Positions 55,515-64,000 of a DNA stretch of 64,000 nucleotides are shown here, one piece after another. Made by a program: the position numbers and the translations under genes. Origin of the DNA: Xylanibacter oryzae DSM 17970. GTDB lineage: Bacteria; Bacteroidota; Bacteroidia; Bacteroidales; Bacteroidaceae. The DNA is taken from positions 2,647,703 to 2,711,702 of the forward strand of contig NZ_KK073873.1 of NCBI RefSeq assembly GCF_000585355.1, given 5' to 3'. Position 1 is the stretch's first letter, and each line of letters opens with the position of its first letter. The notes beneath the pieces were generated by a model. The model had not been told where the DNA came from, did no database searches, and saw nothing but the letters and a program-made list of their open reading frames with translations.

Positions 55515-57998
55515 TTACATATTAATTTTGACTTCTTTTCCAGAATATCTAACATTAGTTGATGCATTCTCGTTGTCAATAGCTTCGTTTCCTGCAGGTG
55601 TATTATTGTTTACTAATACGATACGGAACTGCCTTTCTTTTAGCATACCCTTAAATTTACCGGTACGATCTGCTATCGTAAGTGTATGTTCCTTGTCATT
55701 CCACTTGAAAGTAATCAGTGAGTATTGTCCTTTTTCGTAATTATAGTTATCACCTTCATCTTCGTATAGAGTAAAAGAACCGTCTTTACCTGGATATACT
55801 CTTATTTCCAAATTATTCCAAGGTTTCTCTTTTGCATATTCTACATTAGGACCAAATGGGATAATAGAACCGGCTCTAACATAAACGGGCATTATGTTGA
55901 TAGGGCAAGCCTTGCTTATCTCACGTCCACCTTCTATCTTTTGATTAGTCCAGAAATCATACCACTCAGTACCTTCAGGTAGATATACATTAACTCCGGC
56001 AGCAGCCTTTGTTATATCAGGATAAGAAAGATGACCGCGTTTGTTTTCATCCTTCCATGTGTATAGAGGGTCAGTAACCGGTTTAACAAGGATGTTGCGG
56101 CCAAATAGGTATTCGTCATCTCTGTTTATAGCCTTTTTGTCGTTCACAAAGTCCATTACCAGTGGACGAATCATGCTACCGCTATTTAGTACGACATCGC
56201 CTGCATTACTATATATATAAGGTAACATGCGATAACGTAATTGTATATACTCTTTCTGTATATCAAAAGCCCAGTCTCCTTTATTACCGAAACAGTATAA
56301 CTCGTCTCTCATAGGCGAAGAACAGTGATTTCTCATAAGAGGCATAAATGCACCCCACTGCATCCATCTTACCTGTAACTCTTGAAGTGCAGGATTTTTT
56401 GGATCGTTATTATAGTCCCAACCGAAGAAACCGCCTATATCATTGTTCCAGTATGGTATACCACATATTACATAATTCAATCCCGATGGTATTTGATTTT
56501 TCATCACATCCCATCTGCTTGTGATGTCACCGCTCCAACTGAAAGTACCATAATGCTGTAGGCCGAATGCTCCGCAACGTGTCATCTGTACTGAACGTTT
56601 GTCATTACCTTTCATAGCACGCTGGTGTTCGTATATACCTTTGTTTGTCATCAATGGAAATGCATTTTTTACGCTTAGCCATGTGCCATCATAAGTCATA
56701 TAATCATTATCTCCGGGCTTCTCAAAGTGGTCTGGTTCTGAAGAATCAGTCCACCATGCATCTATACCCATCTTATAAAGATTGGTAAGATATTTCCAAT
56801 ATATATCCCTTGCTTTTGGATTGAATGGATCATAAGGACGCACACCGGATTTCATTGGCCACGTTTCGAAAGGTAACAAAGCACCAATCTTTTTAAGTTC
56901 TTTATATTGTTGTGTCCAAGGACCAAAACTAGCCCATATTGATATAACAAAATGAGCATTCTGTGAGTGCACATATGTTATCATGTCTTCAGGAGTCTTA
57001 ATTCTCAAGGTTTTGTAGTCTGCCTTTTTGTCTTCGTCGTTAGGCAAGAACTTGTCCCATGCTTTATCGCCCATCTTGTTGATATAATGAGGATTCATAA
57101 AACGCATAGCATTCCAGTTAGAATCACATCCCCAATATTGCCAGTCTTGTACAATACCGTCTAATGGTATTTGTAGTTCTCTGTATTTATCTACCACGGA
57201 GCATAATTCATCTGTGCTTTTGTAGCGTTCGCGACTCTGCCAGTGCCCCATTGCCCAAAGAGGGAACATTGTAGCCTGACCAGAAAGAGTACGTATTTGT
57301 TTTACGACACCATCTTGAGTTCCGTCTTTATACATAAAATAATAATCTTCCATCATTGCGACATCCGACTTGAATGATGTCTCTTCTGGAGAATCGTCAA
57401 AGTATGACTTACCGGCATTGTCCCAATACAGTCCATAACCTTTGTCGGATGTGAAATAAGGTATAGTGATGTTAGTATTGCCACTCCATATCGTTACATG
57501 TTGACCTCGCTGGTTTAGAGTTGGGCATTGACGTTGGCCTAGTCCGAATATGCTTTCGTCTTTATCCAGAACAAATGATTGTCTGAATTTGTATTTTCCA
57601 TTGTTAGCATCACCAATATGTTTCTCATATCCAGATCCCTTTTCGGTCAGAAGTTTATTGTCTTTGCAATCCTTGAAAGACACTTCACCGTTATCCTTGT
57701 TTATAAGTACTATTATAGACTCAGACTTTAATATGATATCATTGCCTTGATCCAGATACTTTATATCTGTCTTTACCGGATTCATTATCACGGAATAACT
57801 TTTTTTGGCAGGTGCTGTTAGCATCGACATTGGATACTTTACCACCCTTACTATATAAGGTGAGTAAAATGTTATTTCCTCTGTTACTTTTTGTGATGGG
57901 ATATCAATTTTTACCCCATTTTTAGTCTTGTTAAAGTCCTGTCCCATGATGCAACAGGACACAACTAATAATGCAAATAATATTAAACTTTTCTTCAT
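55515..57998 (-). CDS. Glycoside hydrolase family 31 (alpha-xylosidase/alpha-glucosidase)
   Basis: 827 residues with a signal peptide (1-19, CCIMGQ). GH31 N-terminal beta domain (GLGQRQCPTLNQRG, YFTSDKGYGLYWDN), then the catalytic barrel with QDWQYWG and the nucleophile Asp in DAWWTDSSEPD (about 413-421), and the acid/base region FSWSGDITSRWD. A C-terminal DUF5110-type beta domain ends the protein. WWTDSSEPD and the overall length favour alpha-xylosidase (xyloglucan side chains), but alpha-glucosidase cannot be excluded. Adjacent to an AraC-type sensor-regulator, which probably controls it. Confidence 0.93.
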   Translation of the reverse strand: MKKSLILFALLVVSCCIMGQDFNKTKNGVKIDIPSQKVTEEITFYSPYIVRVVKYPMSMLTAPAKKSYSVIMNPVKTDIKYLDQGNDIILKSESIIVLINKDNGEVSFKDCKDNKLLTEKGSGYEKHIGDANNGKYKFRQSFVLDKDESIFGLGQRQCPTLNQRGQHVTIWSGNTNITIPYFTSDKGYGLYWDNAGKSYFDDSPEETSFKSDVAMMEDYYFMYKDGTQDGVVKQIRTLSGQATMFPLWAMGHWQSRERYKSTDELCSVVDKYRELQIPLDGIVQDWQYWGCDSNWNAMRFMNPHYINKMGDKAWDKFLPNDEDKKADYKTLRIKTPEDMITYVHSQNAHFVISIWASFGPWTQQYKELKKIGALLPFETWPMKSGVRPYDPFNPKARDIYWKYLTNLYKMGIDAWWTDSSEPDHFEKPGDNDYMTYDGTWLSVKNAFPLMTNKGIYEHQRAMKGNDKRSVQMTRCGAFGLQHYGTFSWSGDITSRWDVMKNQIPSGLNYVICGIPYWNNDIGGFFGWDYNNDPKNPALQELQVRWMQWGAFMPLMRNHCSSPMRDELYCFGNKGDWAFDIQKEYIQLRYRMLPYIYSNAGDVVLNSGSMIRPLVMDFVNDKKAINRDDEYLFGRNILVKPVTDPLYTWKDENKRGHLSYPDITKAAAGVNVYLPEGTEWYDFWTNQKIEGGREISKACPINIMPVYVRAGSIIPFGPNVEYAKEKPWNNLEIRVYPGKDGSFTLYEDEGDNYNYEKGQYSLITFKWNDKEHTLTIADRTGKFKGMLKERQFRIVLVNNNTPAGNEAIDNENASTNVRYSGKEVKINM

Positions 57999-58023
57999 AT
58001 TGTTAGATTGTTATAATTATCTG

Positions 58024-58032
58024 GCAAAGTTA
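58024..58032 (-). promoter_or_regulatory. -7 box for GH31
   Basis: Minus-strand TAACTTTGC, 26 bases before the ATG; the -33 region is poor, as expected for an activator-dependent promoter (inference). Confidence 0.55.
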
Positions 58033-58100
58033 TATATTTTGTCGTTAAAACGATAAAACATTTGTTGATACGTATAACAATCTCGTTGAAAATAGTTAAT

Positions 58101-60356
58101 CTACTTGTATTCTGAAGGTTTACAACCGTATTTATCTTGAAAGCATTTACTTAGATAACTGGAAGAAGAGAACCCTACAGCTTCAGCTATCTCACTTATA
58201 TTCATAGTCCCATTTCTTAACAATTTTGCAGCATGTTCAAGACGAATATCACGTATAAACATAGTTGGCGACTTGTCTAATAGAGCTGATAACTTCTTAT
58301 ACAATCCCGTACGATCCATACACATGTCCTTACTTAATAGTTCTACTGAATATTTAGAGTTTGATATATTCTGTTCTACAAATGCTGTCACTTTACTTAC
58401 AAAGACCATCTCATTTTTCATCATCGTCATTTCTTCATGATGCTTTTCCATCATTTTCACTCTCATCTTCTTAATATAAATAGCAACACTGATGGATAAG
58501 ATTAGTATGCATAATATTCCGTATATATAATGAGCTGCAGTAGTATCCCACCATGGAGCGCAGATTTCGAATGATATTGTTTTTATCTCTCCCTGCCATT
58601 GATTTTTATTCATTGATGCCATGACCTGCAATGTGTATTTACCTGGAGGTAATTCCACAAAAGATAGATGTAGTATACCCTTTGAGTCTACAGCCCCACC
58701 TTGTTGGTTGGCAGATATTACATTCCACTTATCGCTTTTGTTCTCAAGTCTGTAACGATAAAAAGTCTGTTCCGGACGTATATAATTAAGTGCAGAAAAA
58801 TCGAAAGACAATGAATTGTTATTGTAATCTAACCTTAAAGGTTTGTTTATATCATATTTTTTACCCTGTATATATACATTTATCAGTAAAGGGTTTATCC
58901 TGTAATTAGGAAGTCTTATACTATCGGGATTGAATATTGTCCATCCGTTAACTCCCTGCAACATTATTATACCATTGGTTTTGCATATTGCCATACCGTT
59001 AATATAGTCATGCTTTTGTATACCATTCTCTTTTTGAAAGTTAATAAAAGTCAGATCATAGGGTTTTTTACCTATTTTTATCTCAGATATTCCATAACTT
59101 GTACTAACCCATAAATGATGCTTTTTATCTTCTATGATAGAGTGCACCAGATTATTGCATAGTCCATCTTCTGTATAATATGTCTTTTCACTATTGCCGA
59201 TAAATAATCTCAGTCCATCATTAGTTCCACACCATACCCATCCGCGGCTGTCACGGTATACTGTGTTATATCTTTTACCGTGATATATTGTATTGTTGAT
59301 CACAGGTTTATCCGGTTTATAATTCGGAATCAATGAGAAAGCACTTTTGTATGGTGAAGCATATAATATCCCACGGTTATATGTGCCAAACCATAATCCA
59401 CCCTGTTTGTCTATACACATGGTATTCAGTCCGGTGATAACAACAGTCCCGTCAGATAACTTCAGACGATCATTGTATGTATATTTGTTATTGTTAAGAT
59501 CGATATTCCAATATCCTTTAGGACAAGTTATAAAAGCCCTATTATGTTTTGTCACCACTAGTGTATGAAAGACATAGTCCTTCTGCATCAACTTTTTCCA
59601 TTTTCGTGTGTTTGTATTAAAAGAGAAAAAACCTGATTTAGTACCATTCCTCAGTTGATAGAATATATTGCCCGGACCTTTTACTACAAGCGATGTATTT
59701 CCAAACATTGCCTGTTCTTCTTTTTTGTATGCAGAAACTCTAAATAGGATGCTACGAGAGTGCATATCAATGCACACCACTTCACCATCCTGATAGAAAA
59801 GATATAATTTGTTTCTGTCTGTATCTAGATCTAAAAGATTACCCGCATCTTTAGGAGCATTATAATATTTGTGCAAATCAAAATTAAGAAGTCCTCGGTC
59901 AGTAATCAACCATATGTTTTTTTGAGAATCAATAAAGAAGTCGTTTATTTTTTCATTCACTCCCATTCTTTTGAAATATGATTTTATATTTTTAGTATAA
60001 CTCATATTTCTTATATCCATACACAACAACTTTTGCCAGTCCTTTACCCATAGTCTGTCGTTCTTATCAAGATATAGATGATAAAAACCGCGATATGATG
60101 TAATTGGGAAATAATAGTTGTCTTTCTTGTGTATGTATGAGAATTGGAAACCGTCGTACATGTTCACATTACCGGCAGTAGTTATAATCATACGCCCATC
60201 TGATAACTGCAGCATTTGCAGTACCATATTGTCACATAGTCCGTCTTTTGCATCAAGGCACGAGAATATTTCGTCAGAAGCCTTCGCTGAGAAAACAAAG
60301 AAACATAATACGATCAGTATTATTCTAGTAATATTATTTCGTATTGTTAGTCTCAT
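58101..60356 (-). CDS. Membrane-spanning propeller sensor with AraC-type DNA-binding domain
   Basis: 751 residues. A signal anchor (1-25) is followed by periplasmic Reg_prop beta-propeller repeats (KNIWLITDRGLL, GGLWFGTYNRGIL, RGWVWCGTNDGLR, HHLWVSTSYGI), then a Y_Y_Y domain (about 500-605) and a transmembrane helix (about 612-632). A short coiled linker leads to an AraC helix-turn-helix (SVELLSKDMCMDRTGLYKKL to EAVGFSSSSYLSKCFQDKYG). It has no histidine kinase or receiver domain, unlike hybrid two-component regulators with the same periplasmic part. It is more like SusR, sensing an oligosaccharide directly. It probably activates the adjacent GH31 gene. Confidence 0.9.
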   Translation of the reverse strand: MRLTIRNNITRIILIVLCFFVFSAKASDEIFSCLDAKDGLCDNMVLQMLQLSDGRMIITTAGNVNMYDGFQFSYIHKKDNYYFPITSYRGFYHLYLDKNDRLWVKDWQKLLCMDIRNMSYTKNIKSYFKRMGVNEKINDFFIDSQKNIWLITDRGLLNFDLHKYYNAPKDAGNLLDLDTDRNKLYLFYQDGEVVCIDMHSRSILFRVSAYKKEEQAMFGNTSLVVKGPGNIFYQLRNGTKSGFFSFNTNTRKWKKLMQKDYVFHTLVVTKHNRAFITCPKGYWNIDLNNNKYTYNDRLKLSDGTVVITGLNTMCIDKQGGLWFGTYNRGILYASPYKSAFSLIPNYKPDKPVINNTIYHGKRYNTVYRDSRGWVWCGTNDGLRLFIGNSEKTYYTEDGLCNNLVHSIIEDKKHHLWVSTSYGISEIKIGKKPYDLTFINFQKENGIQKHDYINGMAICKTNGIIMLQGVNGWTIFNPDSIRLPNYRINPLLINVYIQGKKYDINKPLRLDYNNNSLSFDFSALNYIRPEQTFYRYRLENKSDKWNVISANQQGGAVDSKGILHLSFVELPPGKYTLQVMASMNKNQWQGEIKTISFEICAPWWDTTAAHYIYGILCILILSISVAIYIKKMRVKMMEKHHEEMTMMKNEMVFVSKVTAFVEQNISNSKYSVELLSKDMCMDRTGLYKKLSALLDKSPTMFIRDIRLEHAAKLLRNGTMNISEIAEAVGFSSSSYLSKCFQDKYGCKPSEYK

Positions 60357-60372
60357 CGTTCATATGAATTAT

Positions 60373-61023
60373 TTAAATGTATTCCATCAGTACATCCCAT
60401 ACAGCAATAATATGACATATACTGCCTCCTAAAACAAAAAAGTGGAATACGGAATGCATGTACTTCTTTTTATTTAGGCTGTAGAAGAGTGCTCCTGTAA
60501 TGTACGATACACCCTCAGCTCCAATCCATATCATAACATTCGTACCTACATTATCAAGAAGTGGTTTGAAAGCAACCATTACAGAGAGCCCCATACCTAT
60601 GAAGCATATAGTTTCGAAGTTGCTATGCTCTTTAAGTTTCACAAAACTTGTAATTGTCCCAGTTATTGCACACAGCCATACGAAAATGAATATTCCCCAT
60701 CCCCAATATCCCTGTTGCCTAAGGGCTATAAGAGTTAGAGGCGAATAACTACCTGCTATATGCCAGTAAATAGCTGCATGGTCATATTTCCTGGAAATCT
60801 CTTTAGTATGATGATAATGTGCCGGAATAGCATGATATACTGTTGATGAAATATAAGACCCAAGCATACCAACCAGATATAGAATTACACCTATAATAGC
60901 CCAACTGTTATGACCCTTAAAGCATATATTAAGGAATATGATTCCTGCTACTACGCCCAGAGCAATACCTGCAGCATGCGACCATGTATTGATAAGTTCT
61001 TCACTCTTAGTATATCGTATCAT
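60373..61023 (-). CDS. Hemolysin III family / PAQR-type membrane protein
   Basis: 216 residues with seven predicted transmembrane helices. Family motifs: TWSHAAGIALG near the N-terminus, SSTVYHAIPAH and KYDHAAIYWHIAGSYSP, and the C-terminal HSVFHFFVLGGSICHIIA with metal-binding His residues. The function in bacteria is uncertain despite the name; the fold is that of PAQR hydrolases or receptors. The AraC-type gene follows after 16 bp on the same strand. The promoter region is embedded in a 17-bp inverted repeat. Confidence 0.92.
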   Translation of the reverse strand: MIRYTKSEELINTWSHAAGIALGVVAGIIFLNICFKGHNSWAIIGVILYLVGMLGSYISSTVYHAIPAHYHHTKEISRKYDHAAIYWHIAGSYSPLTLIALRQQGYWGWGIFIFVWLCAITGTITSFVKLKEHSNFETICFIGMGLSVMVAFKPLLDNVGTNVMIWIGAEGVSYITGALFYSLNKKKYMHSVFHFFVLGGSICHIIAVWDVLMEYI

Positions 61024-61029
61024 AAGAAA

Positions 61030-61080
61030 AATTGTCGTTTATTATTTCGCCCGCTAAGGTAAGAATAATAAACGACAATT
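61030..61080 (-). promoter_or_regulatory. Operator-like 17-bp inverted repeat around the hemolysin III promoter
   Basis: Arms 61030-61046 and 61064-61080 are perfect complements (AATTGTCGTTTATTATT), with 17 bases between them. On the minus strand, TTTG just upstream and TACCTTAGC (one mismatch to TAnnTTTGC) lie 20 bp apart. One arm falls in the promoter spacer and the other in the leader before the ATG at 61023. Confidence 0.6.
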
Positions 61081-61177
61081 ACAAAATTATTAGGCTTTAA
61101 CAGACAATGTTCATGCCATTATCGGGCTCTTAACATGTTATAGAACTATTGATAATTTACATAAAGCCTTTATATCT

Positions 61178-63376
61178 TTATTCGTCTGCAATAGTGAAGT
61201 CAAGTTGTTTCTTCTCAAGATTAGCTTTTGCTACCTGAATTTTTATCTCATCACCAAGCAGATACTTGTTGTGGTGACGCCGACCAATAAGACAGTAGTT
61301 CTTCTCATCGAAATCGTAATAGTCATCACCAAGATCGCGGATTGGTACCATACCTTCACAGTGGTTTTCATTTATTTCGCAGTATATGCCATAAGATGTG
61401 ATACCGCTGATATGTGCATCATATGTATTGCCTACCTTATCACTCATAAACTCTACCATCTTATACTTTATGCTGTCTCTTTCTGCAGTTGCAGCTACCA
61501 GCTCCATGTCGGAGCAGTGCACACAAAGTTCTTCGTAATGATCTTTGTTTCCACTTCGTCCACCTTCTTGATAACGTGTCAGCAAGCGGTGAACCATCGT
61601 GTCTGGATAACGGCGTATTGGACTTGTAAAGTGAGTATAGTATTCGAATGCCAGTCCATAGTGACCGATGTTGTGAACACTATATTTAGCCTTCATCATG
61701 GCTCTAAGAGCAACCATCTCGATTAGTTTTTGTTCTCTCTTGCCACCGCAGTCATCCATCAGTTTGTTGAGGCTTCTGGATATTTCACCTTTAGTACCTG
61801 CTGTCTTTAGTTTATAGCCGAATTTTACAATAAACTGTTTCAGAGTCTCCAACTTTGTTGGGTCTGGATTGTCGTGTATACGATATGGCAGAGTCTTGGC
61901 TTTTACACCTTTCTTTACTTTTCCAATGCTCTCAGCTACTGTACGGTTAGCGATAAGCATATATTCTTCTACCAACTTGTTGGCATCTTTAGACTTCTTG
62001 AAGTAGCAACGTGTGGGTTTGCCCTTGTCATCTATATCGAAATGCAACTCTTCGCGGTCGAATTTCACAGAACCGTTTTTGAATCTTGCAGCCCTTAGCT
62101 TTTTAGCCAGTCTGTCAAGTTGAATGAGTTCATTAGCGTATTCACCTTTATATCCATCTTTGCCTGCTTGCGGAGCCGGTTCACCTGTTCCGTCCACAAC
62201 GCCATTATCTTCAAGTATGGATTGCACTTCTTCGTAAGCAAACCTTCGATTACTCTTTATTACAGTGTGAGCCAGATGCCACTTCTTTATGTTTGCATCC
62301 TCATCCATCTCGAATATTACACTATAACAAAGCTTTTCTTCGTTAGGGCGCAAAGAACAGATAAAGTTGCACAGTCTTTCAGGCAACATAGGTATGGTGC
62401 GGTCTACCAAATATATACTAGTAGCTCGGCTTACAGCCTCCTTATCTATAATAGAACCCTCAGTAACGTAATGTGAAACATCAGCTATGTGTACACCAAC
62501 TTCCCATAGACCCTTTTGCAGTTGTCTTATAGACAGAGCATCATCAAAGTCCTTGGCATCTTTTGGATCGATAGTGAATGTGGTTACATCACGGAAGTCC
62601 TCACGTTCCTTGTAATCCTGGTCAGTTATTTCTCCGCTGATCTTGTCTGCGGCTTCTTCTACATTTTTAGGATATACATATGGAAGTCCGTAAGTGGCCA
62701 GTATAGAATTCATCTCTACATCGTTATCACCTTTCTGGCCTAATACGTCAAGGATTTCTCCTACGATGTTCTTATTCTCTTTACTAGGCCATTGTATGAT
62801 TTTTACCACTACCTTGTCGTCAGTCTTACCGCCTTTGAGTTTCCTTTTCGGTATAATGATATCATGTACAAACAGATTGCTTTCGGTTACACAAAAAGCC
62901 AAATCCTTGTCAATACGTAGTCTGCCTACGAATGTATCTTTGCCATGTTCCAGAATATCAGTAACCATGGCCTCCTTGATATGATTCTGTCGGCGAGCTA
63001 AGAATGAAACTCTTACTTTGTCACCGTTAAGTGCAAACATAGAGTTACGCTCGGCTACAAACACAGGTTCTCCACCGTCATCAGGCAAGAAACTGTTTTT
63101 GCCATTACTCTTGCGTACAAACTTGCCTTCCTGTACCTGTCCCTTCATGTTCAGTCGGTAAGAGCTTTCAGATACTTTACTTATATAATCATCCCATGCC
63201 ATCTCTTCCATTACATCTATTGCCAACATCTTAAGCGGATGAGTATCAAGACGTAATGATCTGAATATCTGTTTAAAGCTATATGTTTCGTTAGGATTGC
63301 TCTCGAAAAAGTCTTGTAATGCTTCTACAATCTGCTTCTTCGACATCCTTTTGCCACCTTTCTTGTTCTTTCCCAT
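61178..63376 (-). CDS. rnr: Ribonuclease R
   Basis: 732 residues, a 3'-5' exoribonuclease that degrades structured RNA. Order: N-terminal helix-turn-helix-like region (SKKQIVEALQDFFESN), cold-shock/OB domains (GKFVRKSNGKNSFLPDD), RNB catalytic domain with FTIDPKDAKDFDDALS (about 275-290, the metal-binding Asp cluster) and the HFTSPIRRYPD segment, then a C-terminal S1 domain (GNTYDAHISGITSYGIYCEI). It lacks the long basic tail of E. coli RNase R. Monocistronic with its own promoter. Confidence 0.96.
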   Translation of the reverse strand: MGKNKKGGKRMSKKQIVEALQDFFESNPNETYSFKQIFRSLRLDTHPLKMLAIDVMEEMAWDDYISKVSESSYRLNMKGQVQEGKFVRKSNGKNSFLPDDGGEPVFVAERNSMFALNGDKVRVSFLARRQNHIKEAMVTDILEHGKDTFVGRLRIDKDLAFCVTESNLFVHDIIIPKRKLKGGKTDDKVVVKIIQWPSKENKNIVGEILDVLGQKGDNDVEMNSILATYGLPYVYPKNVEEAADKISGEITDQDYKEREDFRDVTTFTIDPKDAKDFDDALSIRQLQKGLWEVGVHIADVSHYVTEGSIIDKEAVSRATSIYLVDRTIPMLPERLCNFICSLRPNEEKLCYSVIFEMDEDANIKKWHLAHTVIKSNRRFAYEEVQSILEDNGVVDGTGEPAPQAGKDGYKGEYANELIQLDRLAKKLRAARFKNGSVKFDREELHFDIDDKGKPTRCYFKKSKDANKLVEEYMLIANRTVAESIGKVKKGVKAKTLPYRIHDNPDPTKLETLKQFIVKFGYKLKTAGTKGEISRSLNKLMDDCGGKREQKLIEMVALRAMMKAKYSVHNIGHYGLAFEYYTHFTSPIRRYPDTMVHRLLTRYQEGGRSGNKDHYEELCVHCSDMELVAATAERDSIKYKMVEFMSDKVGNTYDAHISGITSYGIYCEINENHCEGMVPIRDLGDDYYDFDEKNYCLIGRRHHNKYLLGDEIKIQVAKANLEKKQLDFTIADE

Positions 63377-63419
63377 AATATTTATGTTTAATTTAGATTA
63401 ATCCTAAACTCTATATATC

Positions 63420-63428
63420 GCAAAGGTA
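63420..63428 (-). promoter_or_regulatory. -7 box for rnr
   Basis: Minus-strand TACCTTTGC, 44 bases before the rnr ATG. Confidence 0.55.
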
Positions 63429-63531
63429 CTAAATAATTTGCAATAATCAATAAATGCATATCTTTTTTTATAAATTGAAAATTATTTAGGCCTTGGTTGC
63501 ATTGGTGACAGTATTATTATAATGCCATCTT

Positions 63532-64000
63532 TTATTTTTGCGTCATTTCTATGATTCGGCTACTCATTTCGTTTGTACTTGTTATCATCAGTCCTATTTT
63601 CATAAGATAATCACCTGTGTATGTTTTGTTGTCGAATGACAATTTTGACTTTTCACCTGGCATCAGATTGACTTCTTTTACTGTATAAAGTGCTGATGGA
63701 TTAAGTCCTTCCATTTTGGTCGGTAGCAGGTTAGCCATAAATCTTGGGTGAATATCATAGGCGAAGACCAAAGCATGTGTCTTATCGTCTGATACGCGCT
63801 GTATCACACAGTGGTCTCCATTATAAGGTGATGCAAGGCGGTAAATATTGGCACTGTATATTAATGGTTTAAGACGGTTATACTCTTTAACCGCTTCTTT
63901 GCAGAACTGCATCTCGTTGGCTTTTAAACTTTTAAGATCTATGTCAAAACCAAGTTTGCAACTCATATCCACATCCACTCTGAATTTAATACTTGATGTC
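63532..64000 (-). CDS. Alpha-galactosidase, GH36 family, C-terminal part (runs off the window)
   Basis: About 156 residues are visible, and the frame stays open to the right edge, so the N-terminus and catalytic barrel lie outside. The sequence matches the end of GH36 enzymes: RVDVDMSCKLGFDIDL, EYNRLKPLIYSANIYRL, THALVFAYDIHPRFMANLLP, VKEVNLMPGEKS and GDYLMKIGL. It probably releases alpha-galactosyl units from plant oligosaccharides, complementing GH31. Catalytic residues cannot be checked here. Confidence 0.85.
   Translation of the reverse strand, partial: TSSIKFRVDVDMSCKLGFDIDLKSLKANEMQFCKEAVKEYNRLKPLIYSANIYRLASPYNGDHCVIQRVSDDKTHALVFAYDIHPRFMANLLPTKMEGLNPSALYTVKEVNLMPGEKSKLSFDNKTYTGDYLMKIGLMITSTNEMSSRIIEMTQK

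Noticed and set aside
61030..61080. 17-bp inverted repeat as a Rho-independent terminator
   Set aside because: The arms are AT-rich with a 17-base loop and no proper T-run, and promoter boxes lie between and beside the arms.

Overview
The window comes from a low-GC member of the Bacteroidales, most likely Prevotellaceae. The evidence is the gene set (PorZ-like type IX secretion protein, long-form IspG, DUF4254, bacterial GH3 protein, acpP-fabF-rnc, Bacteroidetes-type RHS core, a GH31 locus with a membrane-spanning AraC-type regulator) and repeated Bacteroidetes promoters of the form TTTG-N19/20-TAnnTTTGC. Genus and species cannot be fixed from the sequence alone. No rRNA, tRNA or CRISPR array was seen.

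Region 1 (1-4.5 kb) is accessory DNA. It holds a displaced RHS polymorphic-toxin tip with a JAMM-like metallopeptidase motif, two NTF2-fold immunity paralogues, and relics made by a tandem duplication with a period of exactly 1758 bp. A small orphan pair lies upstream, and a 609-bp segment bounded by 36-bp inverted repeats lies downstream. Region 2 (4.5-16.9 kb) is housekeeping: ychF-lgt, mutS, and a leuS-yitT-rdgB-porZ-acyltransferase operon. A promoter, a 25-codon ORF and an intrinsic terminator precede leuS, so this is a candidate attenuator or small RNA. Between nadA and an LTA-synthase-like gene (about 17.98-18.29 kb) is a cluster of DnaA boxes, three of them perfect TTATCCACA, that looks like a chromosomal origin.

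Region 3 (18.4-37 kb) is rich in envelope genes: an LTA-synthase-like enzyme, a PagL-like barrel, lipoproteins, a GT9 enzyme with DUF4254 and rubredoxin, pdxB, acpP-fabF-rnc, GH3, an Ig-like lipoprotein and a DUF3108 protein. It ends in a convergent cluster (GT39/ArnT-like, GtrA, DPM1-like GT2, polysaccharide deacetylase) that resembles a polyprenyl-linked sugar modification pathway for lipid A or another surface glycan. Region 4 (37-43.3 kb) is a probable minus-strand operon: hypothetical-rpoN-PAP2-purE-ispG-aldo/keto reductase.

Region 5 (43.3-44.5 kb) is a decayed insertion-sequence site with an 85-bp near-perfect inverted repeat around a 440-bp spacer. Region 6 (44.5-64 kb) contains a Minpp-like phosphatase, trmH-type methyltransferase/sufE/GNAT/U32, pabB-pabC, a C1 peptidase lipoprotein, cysS, a succinate CoA-transferase, GH31 with its AraC-type regulator, a hemolysin III protein whose promoter sits inside a 17-bp inverted repeat, rnr, and the 3' part of a GH36 alpha-galactosidase that runs off the window. 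GH31 and GH36 point to plant-glycan use. The CoA-transferase fits succinate/propionate/acetate fermentation.
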